Below, one piece after another: positions 29,577 through 38,474 of a stretch of 60,100 nt of DNA; within the stretch, counting starts at the first letter, position 1; each line of letters opens with the position of its first letter. Position numbers and translations under genes: made by a program. The notes beneath the pieces were generated by a model, which saw only the letters and a list, made by a program, of their open reading frames with translations, ran no database searches and had not been told where the DNA came from. Origin of the DNA: Gammaproteobacteria bacterium UBA1119 (GTDB taxonomy: Bacteria; Pseudomonadota; Gammaproteobacteria; Pseudomonadales; Azotimanducaceae); the NCBI GenBank assembly GCA_002313255.1, contig DCBA01000004.1, positions 1 to 60,100 of the forward strand, given 5' to 3'.

Positions 29577-31448
29577 TTAGGGCTTCTTGCTTTGTTCTAG
29601 GCACTCTTCAATATCGAGCCAGGATCGCTCCAGCGTCGCGACGTTTTTCTTTAGTTGCCCGTGTTCTTCGGACAATGCTCTGATGTTGGCCGTGCTTTCG
29701 GACGTGTAGGTCATTGGATTAGCTAGCTTTTCGGTTAGTAGATCTATTCGAGATTGGAGCAGCGCCATGTCCACATCCAATTGATCTCTGCGTTGACGCA
29801 ATGATTGGGTGCGGATTCGCGCGTCTGCTTTCGACCGACGTCTTTCTTGCGCATGGTTTGGTACTGGAGTGCTCCTTTTTGCAGACTTGCGCTTCACTAA
29901 TTCGGCATAGGCGTCCAGATCGTCGTCAAAATGTGTCACCGTGCCCTCCGCGACCAGCCAAAACGTGTCGACGGTGTGCCGCAATAGATGGCGATCGTGG
30001 GATACCAGCAGTAATGCGCCTTCATACTCCTGGAGTGCGAGCGTGAGCGCTTGGCGCATTTCAACGTCAAGATGATTGGTGGGTTCATCGAGAAGAAGGA
30101 TTGCCGGCTTTTGCGTTGCAATGAGCGCCAATACTAAGCGGGCCTTTTCGCCACCGCTGAAGGTTTTGACCGGTCGATGGATGTCATCGCCTGAAAAGCC
30201 CCAGCCGCCGAGGTAATTTCGAGCATTTTGATCCGACATCGGTTCAATTTCACTGAGTTTTGCCATTGGCGTTGCGTCGGGTTCAAGACGTTCAAGCTGT
30301 TGCTGCGTGAAATATCCGATGGACGCATTCTTGCCGCGTACGATTTGCCCGTTCATAGGACTCAATTCCCCTGCCAAGCCGCGCAATAGGGTCGTTTTGC
30401 CCGCGCCGTTGATGCCCAGAATTCCGATACGATCTTTGGGGTAAAGGCGAAGCGTGAGACTCCTCAGAATCGGCGTTTGACCGTAACCGATCGTTGAATC
30501 GTCTGCGACAACTAGGGGATTCGAGGTCTTTTCAGGGTTCGTGAACGAAAATTGGTAAGGCGATTCGCTATGCAACAAGGCAATTGACGGCATTCGGTCG
30601 AGCGCGCGGAGACGGCTTTGTACCTGTTTTGCTTTGCTAGCTTTTGCTCGGAAGCGATCGACGAAACGCTGTATTCGTGCACGTTCGACTTCTTGTTTTC
30701 GATGCGAACTTGCTTGCTGTGCGAGCTCGGCGTTTCGTTGAAGTTCGAATGACGCATAGTTCCCAATGTAGGTTGTAGCGGAGGTATCGTGCAGATGGAC
30801 TATTTCGTTGACGGTTCCATCAAGAAAGTCGCGGTCGTGGGCGATTGTTAATAATGTTCCGTCATACCGTTGGAGCCATCTTTCTAACCACACGGTTGCG
30901 TCGAGGTCGAGGTGGTTCGTGGGCTCATCTAGCAGAAGAAGTTCGGAGGGGCTCATTAATGTTTGGGCGAGGTTAAGACGAATCTGCCAGCCTCCGGAAA
31001 ACGCTCGATGCGGTTTGTGGAAATCTGGACCGACGAATCCTAGGCCGTGCAGAATTTCTCCAGCTCTTGCACTGGCATGGTAGCCGCCTGCATCGTCATA
31101 TTCGACGTGGAGGTTCGCAAGGTGGTCGTTGTCGCCAGACCTTTCGGCAACACGAATTTCGCGTTCAATTTGGCGCAGTTTACGATCGCCATCGATTACG
31201 TACTCGATTGCACTGCGCGCTGACGGTAGAGTCGATTGTTTTAGCCAGGCGAGACGCCAATCTTTAGGGATCGAGATGTCCCCTTCTTCGGGACTAAGTT
31301 GTCCCTCGATCAATTCGAATAAGGTGGTCTTGCCTGCGCCGTTGCGACCCACCACCCCGACGCGATGTCCCGGGTGTACCGTGATGTTGATGGAGTCGAA
31401 GAGTATTCGATCGCCGCGCCTTAATAAGACATTACGAATTTGGAGCAT
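29577..31448 (-). CDS. yheS: ABC-F family ATPase, YheS-like
   Basis: A soluble ribosome-associated ABC-F protein of 623 residues with two nucleotide-binding domains and no membrane segments. NBD1 has Walker A VGRNGAGKTTLFE, signature FSGGWQIRLNLAQTL and Walker B LLLLDEPTNHLDL. NBD2 has GINGAGKTTLLRG, TFSGGEKARLVLAL and ILLLDEPTNHLDV. The linker (ERARIQRFVDRFRAKASKAK) is the basic P-site tRNA interaction motif, and the C-terminus is a coiled coil. YheS-type factors ease ribosome stalling on certain nascent peptides. It is followed upstream by dsbB and acpH, without overlap. Confidence 0.9.
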   Translation of the reverse strand: MLQIRNVLLRRGDRILFDSINITVHPGHRVGVVGRNGAGKTTLFELIEGQLSPEEGDISIPKDWRLAWLKQSTLPSARSAIEYVIDGDRKLRQIEREIRVAERSGDNDHLANLHVEYDDAGGYHASARAGEILHGLGFVGPDFHKPHRAFSGGWQIRLNLAQTLMSPSELLLLDEPTNHLDLDATVWLERWLQRYDGTLLTIAHDRDFLDGTVNEIVHLHDTSATTYIGNYASFELQRNAELAQQASSHRKQEVERARIQRFVDRFRAKASKAKQVQSRLRALDRMPSIALLHSESPYQFSFTNPEKTSNPLVVADDSTIGYGQTPILRSLTLRLYPKDRIGILGINGAGKTTLLRGLAGELSPMNGQIVRGKNASIGYFTQQQLERLEPDATPMAKLSEIEPMSDQNARNYLGGWGFSGDDIHRPVKTFSGGEKARLVLALIATQKPAILLLDEPTNHLDVEMRQALTLALQEYEGALLLVSHDRHLLRHTVDTFWLVAEGTVTHFDDDLDAYAELVKRKSAKRSTPVPNHAQERRRSKADARIRTQSLRQRRDQLDVDMALLQSRIDLLTEKLANPMTYTSESTANIRALSEEHGQLKKNVATLERSWLDIEECLEQSKKP

Positions 31449-31481
31449 GGACGAGGAGTCGGAGCTAATCCGGATTCAGTA

Positions 31482-31952
31482 TTAGTTTCGCCATTGCATG
31501 ATTGCCCCGGCGCCTAACAGCACGAACGCCGCTAAAGCTGCTATCGGGATAACGGAAGGTTCGGCGCAATCGCCAGTGCCCGTGGTGAGGGCTTTCAAAA
31601 TATCGGCAACGGGAAATTGATTGGACACGAGGTAATCCAGCCCGGGTCCACATGAAGATGCTGCGGATGGCGTAATCTGCAAGTAAATTTGTCGCAGCGC
31701 AAATCCGATGCCGACAATACTCGATATCAGTGACAGAAACGGATAGATGCCGAGTCGAGGGTTATGAGCCAGACCTCCCGCCGCGAGAAGCGTCGCTAAG
31801 ATCATCCACATCCTCTGATTGAGGCAGAGCGCACAGGGTAATTGGTTGAAGACGTATTCGAGTGTTAACGCTACGAATAGGAACGTAGCCCCTGCCGCAA
31901 CGGTCAGAATGCTCCAATCTTCACTATCGATTGATCGCAAGTAGTTGGTCAT
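31482..31952 (-). CDS. dsbB: Disulfide bond formation protein DsbB
   Basis: An inner-membrane quinone-linked oxidase that reoxidises DsbA. The protein of 156 residues has four hydrophobic segments. The quinone-proximal pair is C40/C43 (QLPCALCLNQRMWM), and the periplasmic pair is C101 and C129 (SSCGPGLDY, GTGDCAEPS). The ATG at 31952 is chosen because the upstream start at 32015 would overlap acpH by 32 nt and add a non-membrane tail. The neighbourhood has no dsbA. Confidence 0.9.
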   Translation of the reverse strand: MTNYLRSIDSEDWSILTVAAGATFLFVALTLEYVFNQLPCALCLNQRMWMILATLLAAGGLAHNPRLGIYPFLSLISSIVGIGFALRQIYLQITPSAASSCGPGLDYLVSNQFPVADILKALTTGTGDCAEPSVIPIAALAAFVLLGAGAIMQWRN

Positions 31953-31983
31953 CGTTCGATGGTCACTGCTGGAGTACGTTTGG

Positions 31984-32565
31984 TCAATGCTCTTCTGCAA
32001 TAAACGTTTCTGCAACTTCGCCTAACAATGGGAAGTATTCGTGGAAGTCGTGACAAAAGTCGTCAAATTTTATATTGAGAATTTCATGAAGCTGTTGTTC
32101 GAAACGGTCGAAGCGAAGGCGCTTGAGGATGTAGAACATGGCCCGTTCGATTACCTCTCGTTTGGCGTATCCGGCCAGAAGATCCGTTTCCTTCATGCGG
32201 TCGTAAAATAGCTTGGCATCTTTTGGCAGCGGGTAGCGGCCTATTGCTTTGTAACAAGTTGTGGTGAATTCGGTGAGTTCACCGATGCCATAGCGTCCCC
32301 ACTGGAGTGCTAGGACGTGATCCGCGATCAGGTCCAGCAATACAGGCGCAGGACGTCGAAGATCAGGCCCAAAGTGGACGTAACTCTTACGCATTTCGGG
32401 CATTCGGTTACTGGTACTGTCGAGATGCCTATGCAGCCGAACGCCTCGAGCGAGATCGCTTGGCAACGAACTGGGGACCGGACCCTTGACAAAATCACCT
32501 ATAAATCCCCCGGCGATCAACGCGGTTTCTGGATAACCAAGTAAACAGTGAGCAAGGAAGTTCAA
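31984..32565 (-). CDS. acpH: ACP phosphodiesterase (AcpH-like)
   Basis: Removes the 4'-phosphopantetheine group from acyl carrier protein. It is an HD-type metallohydrolase of 193 residues, with the family start MNFLAHCLLGYPE, the GGFIGDFVKGPVP block and the metal-binding helices HRHLDSTSN and LLDLIADHVLALQWGRYG. The ATG overlaps the gshA stop by 4 nt, so it is translated with gshA. No signal peptide. Confidence 0.87.
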   Translation of the reverse strand: MNFLAHCLLGYPETALIAGGFIGDFVKGPVPSSLPSDLARGVRLHRHLDSTSNRMPEMRKSYVHFGPDLRRPAPVLLDLIADHVLALQWGRYGIGELTEFTTTCYKAIGRYPLPKDAKLFYDRMKETDLLAGYAKREVIERAMFYILKRLRFDRFEQQLHEILNIKFDDFCHDFHEYFPLLGEVAETFIAEEH

Positions 32566-34121
32566 TCTAGGTCGAGCCTCAGATAGCTCTCGAGGAACTC
32601 TTCGAATGTTTGCGTGTCGGCAACTTCTTGCGCCAATTGATCACGTATCGATTTTTCGGCGAGCGAAGCGAAGCGTTGTCGCAGGTCGGAATTTGATGGC
32701 TCGTTAGTAAAGACTTGGCGGTGATTTTCGGAAAGGTTCATTATCAAGCGAAAGAAAGAGACTCGTTGGTCATTCATTTCCTTGATTACTCGTGCGGAAG
32801 GAGTAAGGCATGCGTCTGTAACCTTATGTCGTTGTGCCCCCGTGCTCGCTTGGTGTTGCGAGGTACCCGATACCTCGTCGATTACCGAAGCTACTCGATC
32901 AGCCAAGTCCAGTAGTTGGCTCGCCCATTGACGCAAATTTCTGGTCCTTCCACTGGAAACTAAGGTTGCATTTGGGTCCCGGCCTTCGCGTACCGTGGTA
33001 AGTTGGTTGTGCAGAATGTCGTTCGACTCGTCGGCGGTATCGTCGGGACTAGGTAAAAGCAAACAAACCAACAAGAAAACGTCCAGAAATCTCAACGTTT
33101 CGGCGTCGATACCGACCTCAAGAAAAGGGTTGAGGTCAAGACATCGGACTTCAACATATTCAACGCCTCTTTTACGCAGCGCATTTATAGGGCGTTCTCC
33201 CGTCTGAATGCGGCGTTTGGGCCTAATTGATCCGTAGAATTCGTTCTCGATCTGCAGCAGGGAAGTATTGAGTTGTCGGTAGTGGCCGTCTACTTCAACG
33301 CCGATGGTCTCGTATGCCGGAAAAGGACGGATTAGGGCGTCGATCATGGTCTGCACGTAATGCTCAAGGCTGTTGTAGGAGACATGTAAGTCGGACTGCG
33401 CGCCACTCTGATAGCCGAGCGGCCCCATGCGCAAAGATGTTGCTTCGGGCAAATACAGGGAATGTTCGTCGAGGGCTCTGAGGTCGTGTTCACGATTGCG
33501 GATAAAGGATGTGCACACGGCCGGAGACGCGCCGAACAAATAAATCAGCAGCCACGAATAACGTCTGAAGTTTCTTATTAGGTGGAAGTACGATTGATCC
33601 TGAAAACCTTGGTCGAGATGTTGTTCTTTCGCAACTGCAATGGCTGGCCAGAGTGTTTCGGGTAATGAGAAGTTGTAGTGGATTCCTGAAATGGTTTGCA
33701 TCAACTTGCCGTATCGGTTTCCCAGACCGTTTCGATATACGGTTTTGGCGCGTCCAATGTTGGAAGACCCGTAATGGCCTATGGGAATATTAGAGTCGTT
33801 ATCGAGTATGCAAGGCATGCTTGCACCCCAGAGAAGTTCTTCTCCGATTTCTTTATAGATGACTCGATGAATATTGGTCAGCTCGTCTATGCAATCGTCC
33901 GCGGATTGGGATATGCCCGTGATGAGCTCTAGTTGTGCTTCAGAAAAGTCGGTGGTGATGAAGGGATGGCGCAGAGCCGATCCAAGTCCTTCGGGATGGG
34001 GTAAGGGGGACAAAGTACCGTTTGGCGTTATCCTTAGACTTTCTTTCTCAATGCCCCTGCAAAGACGTCCTAGCCCCGGATTCCCTGTGATCGCGGATAC
34101 GCCATTGTCGAATTCGCTCAT
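32562..34121 (-). CDS. gshA: Glutamate-cysteine ligase (E. coli type)
   Basis: First enzyme of glutathione synthesis, joining glutamate and cysteine with ATP. The N-terminal active-site signature GRLCRGIEKESLRITPNG and the block FITTDFSEAQLELITG are characteristic of the proteobacterial GshA, and GIHYNFSLPETLW follows. From the ATG at 34121 the length is 519, matching E. coli GshA (518); a TTG at 34151 falls inside an inverted repeat and is less likely. It overlaps acpH by 4 nt. Confidence 0.93.
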   Translation of the reverse strand: MSEFDNGVSAITGNPGLGRLCRGIEKESLRITPNGTLSPLPHPEGLGSALRHPFITTDFSEAQLELITGISQSADDCIDELTNIHRVIYKEIGEELLWGASMPCILDNDSNIPIGHYGSSNIGRAKTVYRNGLGNRYGKLMQTISGIHYNFSLPETLWPAIAVAKEQHLDQGFQDQSYFHLIRNFRRYSWLLIYLFGASPAVCTSFIRNREHDLRALDEHSLYLPEATSLRMGPLGYQSGAQSDLHVSYNSLEHYVQTMIDALIRPFPAYETIGVEVDGHYRQLNTSLLQIENEFYGSIRPKRRIQTGERPINALRKRGVEYVEVRCLDLNPFLEVGIDAETLRFLDVFLLVCLLLPSPDDTADESNDILHNQLTTVREGRDPNATLVSSGRTRNLRQWASQLLDLADRVASVIDEVSGTSQHQASTGAQRHKVTDACLTPSARVIKEMNDQRVSFFRLIMNLSENHRQVFTNEPSNSDLRQRFASLAEKSIRDQLAQEVADTQTFEEFLESYLRLDLD

Positions 34122-34148
34122 GCCTTTTGTACTCGCGTTACTCAGAGT

Positions 34149-34188
34149 CAAAACTCGTTTGCAAAAAGCTTGTTACTCCCGAGTTTTG
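34149..34188 (-). terminator. Hairpin between pckA and gshA
   Basis: A perfect 9-bp inverted repeat, CAAAACTCG (34149-34157) and CGAGTTTTG (34180-34188), with a 22-nt loop. It sits about 40 nt after the pckA stop codon and 28 nt before the gshA start. It could be a weak intrinsic terminator for pckA (the stem ends in TTTTG) or a structured gshA leader; no long T tract follows. Confidence 0.4.
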
Positions 34189-34228
34189 TGTTGCTGTTCG
34201 CGCGACTACTAGACGGCGCGAGTCGGAG

Positions 34229-35842
34229 CTATCCTGGGCCGGCGCCCGAGATCTTCGCATCAACACGGAACTTCGAAAAATTCTCACGAAATTTAGCGAT
34301 TAGGGCCGCCGCAGCATCCTCATAAGCTTTCGGGTTGGACCACGCTTGTTTAGGGTCCAACATGTTCGGATCAACGCCTTCGACTCGTGTAGGGATTGTT
34401 AAATTGAGGCCAGCTAAGTCTCGCGTTGTGGTTTCCTCAACGGACCGAGATTGGATGGCGTGGATAATGGCTCTTGTGACGGGAATGCTAAAACGTTCGC
34501 CGACACCGTAACCACCACCACTCCAGCCGGTATTTACCAAATACACTTTGGAGCCATATTCTTCGATCCGTTTCATGAGAAGGTCAGCGTAAACATTCGC
34601 TGGGCGCGGGAAAAAAGCCGCTCCGAAACACGTCGAAAATATTGCCGAATATGCCTCAGTCGAACCCACGATGGTCGAACCCACCTGTGCTGTGTACCCA
34701 GACAAAAAATGATAGGCCGCAGCTTCTTTGCTCAGAATCGAGATTGGTGGCAAAACGCCACTAACATCACAGGTAAGAAAGATGATTGACGCGGGTTCGC
34801 CGGCGCGGTTTTCGGGAACCCTCGCTTCAATGTTTGTACGGGGATAACAAGCGCGTGTGTTCTCGGTAATCGAATCATCCGCATAATCCGGCTCACGTGT
34901 TTCGGGATCAATCACCACATTTTCGACTATGGCGCCGGAGCGTATTGCGTCGAAGATGACCGGTTCGTTTGCCCGCGTCAGGTCGATGCACTTCGCATAG
35001 CAACCGCCTTCGAGATTGAAAACGGCTCCTCTACCCCATCCATGTTCGTCGTCCCCGATCAACAGACAGTCTGGATCTGCCGACAACGTCGTTTTGCCGG
35101 TGCCCGAAAGTCCGAAAAAGAGCGTCACGCGATCTGACTGGTCAATATTTGCCGAACAGTGCATAGGTAGGACATCAACATCGGGCAACAAGAAATTTTG
35201 CACCCCAAACATCGATTTCTTCATTTCGCCGGCGTAACGCATTCCGGCCAATAAAACTCGACGTTGAGCGAAGTTAATCATTACGGTCCCATCGCTGGCG
35301 GTGCCATCACGAGTGGGCTCGCAGACGAATTCGGGTGCGTTGACAATTTCCCATACGTCCTTTTGTTGCGGATTAAAGACAGCGGGAGAGATGAATAAAG
35401 CTCGACCAAATAGGGCGTGCCAGGCGTATTCCGTCGTTACCCGTATTGGTAAATAGTGGTTCGGATCCTCGCCAACGTGGAGATTGTTGACGAATGTATC
35501 GCGGTCAGCTAGGTGTAACTGAACGCGTTTCCAGAGCGCGTCGAACCTGCTTTGTTCTACGGGAAGATTGATGGGTCCCCAATCGATCAATTCTTCCGTG
35601 ATGGATTCGCGAACGATGAATCGATCCGTTGGCGACCGTCCGGTACGCTTGCCCGTCGTTACGACGATGGCGCCGTTAGAAGCGCATTCCCCCTCGCCTC
35701 GGGATACGGCGAGTTCAGCAAGAACGGCTGAACTTAAGTCGATGCAGGCCGAGGTTTCGGTCGAGTTGTCAAAGTGGTGCGCCATCGGAAAGTCAAAGCG
35801 TATAAGGCGTGGACTATACACGAGCCCGTGGATGGATTTCAT
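34229..35842 (-). CDS. pckA: Phosphoenolpyruvate carboxykinase (ATP)
   Basis: The gluconeogenic enzyme converting oxaloacetate and ATP to PEP, ADP and CO2. The ATP-binding kinase-1a motif [15 protein letters not shown], the metal site [10 protein letters not shown] and the ENTRACYP and [17 protein letters not shown] segments are present. Length is 537 from ATG 35842; an in-frame ATG at 35785 gives 518 and is also possible, since neither start has a clear ribosome site. It lies downstream of hslR and yrfG as in E. coli, but hslO, normally between hslR and pckA, is absent. Confidence 0.94.
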   Translation of the reverse strand: MKSIHGLVYSPRLIRFDFPMAHHFDNSTETSACIDLSSAVLAELAVSRGEGECASNGAIVVTTGKRTGRSPTDRFIVRESITEELIDWGPINLPVEQSRFDALWKRVQLHLADRDTFVNNLHVGEDPNHYLPIRVTTEYAWHALFGRALFISPAVFNPQQKDVWEIVNAPEFVCEPTRDGTASDGTVMINFAQRRVLLAGMRYAGEMKKSMFGVQNFLLPDVDVLPMHCSANIDQSDRVTLFFGLSGTGKTTLSADPDCLLIGDDEHGWGRGAVFNLEGGCYAKCIDLTRANEPVIFDAIRSGAIVENVVIDPETREPDYADDSITENTRACYPRTNIEARVPENRAGEPASIIFLTCDVSGVLPPISILSKEAAAYHFLSGYTAQVGSTIVGSTEAYSAIFSTCFGAAFFPRPANVYADLLMKRIEEYGSKVYLVNTGWSGGGYGVGERFSIPVTRAIIHAIQSRSVEETTTRDLAGLNLTIPTRVEGVDPNMLDPKQAWSNPKAYEDAAAALIAKFRENFSKFRVDAKISGAGPG

Positions 35843-35869
35843 GGCCGAGATCTTGAATTTCGGTGACCG

Positions 35870-35971
35870 TTAATGACCGAGTACTTCTGCACGTTGAGCT
35901 AACAGTGCTAGGCAGAGAACAACCGCAATGAGTGGGTATTTACCGCAAAACACCAGGGGATAAGTAGTCAA
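35870..35971 (-). CDS. Possible small membrane peptide between hslR and pckA
   Basis: A 33-codon frame starting with TTG that overlaps the hslR stop codon (or 27 codons from an internal GTG at 35953). It encodes a short polar start, one hydrophobic helix (KYPLIAVVLCLALLAQ) and the tail RAEVLGH, and ends 27 nt before the pckA ATG. Composition suits a single-pass membrane peptide. No family is recognised, the start codons are weak and no clear ribosome site is seen, so this could be chance. Confidence 0.25.
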   Translation of the reverse strand: MTTYPLVFCGKYPLIAVVLCLALLAQRAEVLGH

Positions 35972-36390
35972 TCGGGTCCGGTCTTGGATTTCATTCGCAT
36001 CAAATGACGCCGGTCCCGTTTGCTCGGTTTGGACTTCGGCATTCGTAGTCCGGCACGTTCCATCCGACGTTGTGCCTTGAGCGCGGTTCGACGTTCAACA
36101 GACTCGGGTGTCTCTGAGTAGAGCGCTTCCGCTACATTTGCGGAACCTCGTTGATCCGATAGTGCGACGACAACAATATCGATTTCATGGTTTTCTCGCC
36201 TAATGCTGAGATTGTCGAAAATCCTCACTTCTCTAGACGGTTTCGCCTTAGCGCCGTTCACGTGTATTTTGCCGCCAGCAATGGCGATTTTCGCTCGGCT
36301 GCGGGTTTTATAAAAGCGGGCGGCCCAAAGCCAACGATCGATACGAATTTGATCAGGCGGTCGAGATTGGTCTGAAACCGGGCCAACCAT
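35968..36390 (-). CDS. hslR: Heat shock protein 15 (S4-domain ribosome rescue factor)
   Basis: A small RNA-binding protein of 140 residues that binds free 50S subunits carrying stalled peptidyl-tRNA. The S4 domain (IRIDRWLWAARFYKTRSRAK then GGKIHVNG) occupies residues 14-75, and the basic helical C-terminus (LKAQRRMERAGLRMPKSKPS) is typical. It is adjacent to yrfG with no gap, the conserved gammaproteobacterial order. Confidence 0.92.
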   Translation of the reverse strand: MVGPVSDQSRPPDQIRIDRWLWAARFYKTRSRAKIAIAGGKIHVNGAKAKPSREVRIFDNLSIRRENHEIDIVVVALSDQRGSANVAEALYSETPESVERRTALKAQRRMERAGLRMPKSKPSKRDRRHLMRMKSKTGPD

Positions 36391-37041
36391 TTACGTCATG
36401 ATGTCTTTAAAGTCGGAGATGACTGGATAACGCGTGCTGGTTCTTGGCGGCTTATGTAGATCGGGTTGCGCGATGGTCAACACGTGCCCGATCCCGAACT
36501 CTACCGCCGTGTCGAGTACGTCTTCATTGTCGTCGATGAGTAGTGTTCGTTCCCGGTCGAAGAATTCCAAAGAAAAGAGTTTTTCCCAAAAGCCTATCTC
36601 TTCCTTCGCCCACCCGAATTCGTGGGCCGAATAGCATGCATCGACCTGGCCTACCAAACCGATCGTTGCGTCTTTGATGGCCAAACTATTCGGGTGGGCG
36701 TTGGTTGCAATAACTGCCCTTCGCCCGGTCTTCCGCAAATAGCTTATGAAGACATCTGCATTGGGCCGGTAGCGAATCAGATGTGCGAGATCGCTATGCA
36801 AACGATCGATATCCAGATGGGTCCGTTGTTTCCAGAAGTCGACGGAGTAGTAATGAAGTTTTGGTTGATTTGCCATTTTTGTCCCGTACAACAGAGCGCT
36901 TGCTTGACTGGGTTCGAGGCCTTGCGCAGCAGCGTAGCGGCTAGGGACGTGTTCGTTCCACAGGGTATTGTCGTAATGGAGATCGATTAGCGTACCGTCC
37001 ATATCCAAGAGTACGGTATCAATCTCATCCCAGGTGATCAT
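36391..37041 (-). CDS. yrfG: GMP/IMP nucleotidase YrfG (HAD family)
   Basis: A HAD-superfamily 5'-nucleotidase of 216 residues. Motif I is VLLDMDGTLIDLHYDN, motif II is AVIATNAH and motif III/IV are around LAIKD and TLLIDDNEDVLDTA. E. coli YrfG prefers GMP and IMP. It abuts hslR and is divergent from nudE with only 21 nt between the starts, as in the E. coli nudE-yrfG-hslR region. Confidence 0.88.
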   Translation of the reverse strand: MITWDEIDTVLLDMDGTLIDLHYDNTLWNEHVPSRYAAAQGLEPSQASALLYGTKMANQPKLHYYSVDFWKQRTHLDIDRLHSDLAHLIRYRPNADVFISYLRKTGRRAVIATNAHPNSLAIKDATIGLVGQVDACYSAHEFGWAKEEIGFWEKLFSLEFFDRERTLLIDDNEDVLDTAVEFGIGHVLTIAQPDLHKPPRTSTRYPVISDFKDIMT

Positions 37042-37062
37042 GCCGATATACTAATGTGAAAC

Positions 37063-37638
37063 ATGGAGTTGTTGCTGTGGGAATTGCACGTGCCGCTACC
37101 TGAAATTCTGGAAACTAAAACGGTGGCCCGGAGCCGACTGTTCAGCATTGAAACCCTCAAACTTCGCTTTTCGAATGGTGTTGAGCGTCTATACGAACGG
37201 CTACCCGCGCGTGGACGACAGGCCGTGATCGTCGTTGCTATCAATACAGACGACGAAGTTATTCTAGTGCGGGAATACCTCGCTGGCTTGCATCGTTACG
37301 AGTTAAATCTACCTAAAGGAACGGTCGACCCCGGCGAGACATTCGAGGAGGCAGCGAATCGCGAGTTGAAGGAGGAAGCAGGGTTTGGAGCCCGAAAACT
37401 CGATTACGTTCGACAAATAACGTTAGCACCTGCTTACATGGGATTTTCAATCCACGTTATTTTGGCTCGGGGTCTCTACCCAGAATCGTTGCCGGGCGAT
37501 GAACCCGAGATCATGGAAGTCGAAAGGTGGGGGCTTCAAGAAGTGGATCAACTAGTTATGTCGGAGTTGTTGTCAGAGTCACGATCCATTGCCGCGTTGA
37601 AACTGGCGGAAGTATTTATAGAGCGTGAAAATGCTTGA
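37063..37638 (+). CDS. nudE: ADP compounds hydrolase NudE
   Basis: A Nudix hydrolase acting on ADP-ribose, Ap3A and NADH-type substrates. The Nudix box is complete as GTVDPGETFEEAANRELKEE followed by AGF, near residues 86-108. The N-terminal SRLFSIETLKLRFSNGVERL pattern is specific to NudE. Length is 191. It overlaps cysQ by 8 nt, another conserved pairing. Confidence 0.92.
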   Translation: MELLLWELHVPLPEILETKTVARSRLFSIETLKLRFSNGVERLYERLPARGRQAVIVVAINTDDEVILVREYLAGLHRYELNLPKGTVDPGETFEEAANRELKEEAGFGARKLDYVRQITLAPAYMGFSIHVILARGLYPESLPGDEPEIMEVERWGLQEVDQLVMSELLSESRSIAALKLAEVFIERENA

Positions 37639-38437
37639 ACAGCTCATTGATGTCGTGGGTCGTGCGGGTTCGGACATATTGGATGTGTATGGCACTGCCT
37701 TTGATGTGAAAAGTAAATCGGATGATTCACCTTTAACGGAAGCTGATTTGCGGGCCCACCGTGTGATCGTTGACGGACTCGCTGCGATTGACGCCACGAT
37801 ACCGGTGATTTCCGAAGAGTCGGAGGCGCCCAGTTATAGTGTGCGTAGAACTTGGCGACGATACTGGCTGGTCGATCCTCTGGATGGGACACGAGAGTTC
37901 GTCAATCGCAACGGCGAATTTACCGTGAACATAGCCCTAATCGAGGATAACGAACCTGTGCTGGGTATCGTAGGGGCGCCTGTACGCGGCGACATCTATA
38001 TCGGTGATGTCAAGAAGCGGGAGGCGTTTCGCATAGTGGGGTCGTCGCGTCGATCCCTAACAACTCGTAAGTTGGGCGATGACGGTATCACCGTCGTCGC
38101 TAGCCGTTCCCACGGAGGAGAGCGGTTGGAGAGTTATCTGGAGAGCCTCATCCCGGTATTCGGTCGAGTAGATCGCACAGCGATGGGTAGTTCGCTTAAG
38201 CTCTGTTTATTGGCCGAGGGGCTAGCCGATTTCTATCCACGTCTAGGGCCAACATCGGAATGGGATATCGGTGCTGCGCAAGCAGTTCTCGAAGCGGCCG
38301 GAGGCTCGGTGCTTCAGTTGGATGGATCTCCACTTCTCTACAACACCAAAGCTTCCTTCCTGAATCCTGATTTTTTTGCCGTCGGCGATTCTTCCTTGAA
38401 CTGGGTTGAGCTTCTGCCGCCCACGACCGATATCTAG
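37631..38437 (+). CDS. cysQ: 3'(2'),5'-bisphosphate nucleotidase CysQ
   Basis: An inositol-monophosphatase-fold Mg/Li-sensitive phosphatase that recycles 3'-phosphoadenosine 5'-phosphate from sulfate assimilation. Metal-site motifs are ISEESEAP, WLVDPLDGTREFVNRNGEFT and TSEWDIGAAQAVLEAAGG. The start may be GTG 37625 or ATG 37631; the latter gives 268 residues and is used here. It overlaps the end of nudE. Confidence 0.92.
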   Translation: MLEQLIDVVGRAGSDILDVYGTAFDVKSKSDDSPLTEADLRAHRVIVDGLAAIDATIPVISEESEAPSYSVRRTWRRYWLVDPLDGTREFVNRNGEFTVNIALIEDNEPVLGIVGAPVRGDIYIGDVKKREAFRIVGSSRRSLTTRKLGDDGITVVASRSHGGERLESYLESLIPVFGRVDRTAMGSSLKLCLLAEGLADFYPRLGPTSEWDIGAAQAVLEAAGGSVLQLDGSPLLYNTKASFLNPDFFAVGDSSLNWVELLPPTTDI

Positions 38438-38474
38438 GCTCTGTATAATCGCGCTTCTGTTGGGGGGTAGCAAA

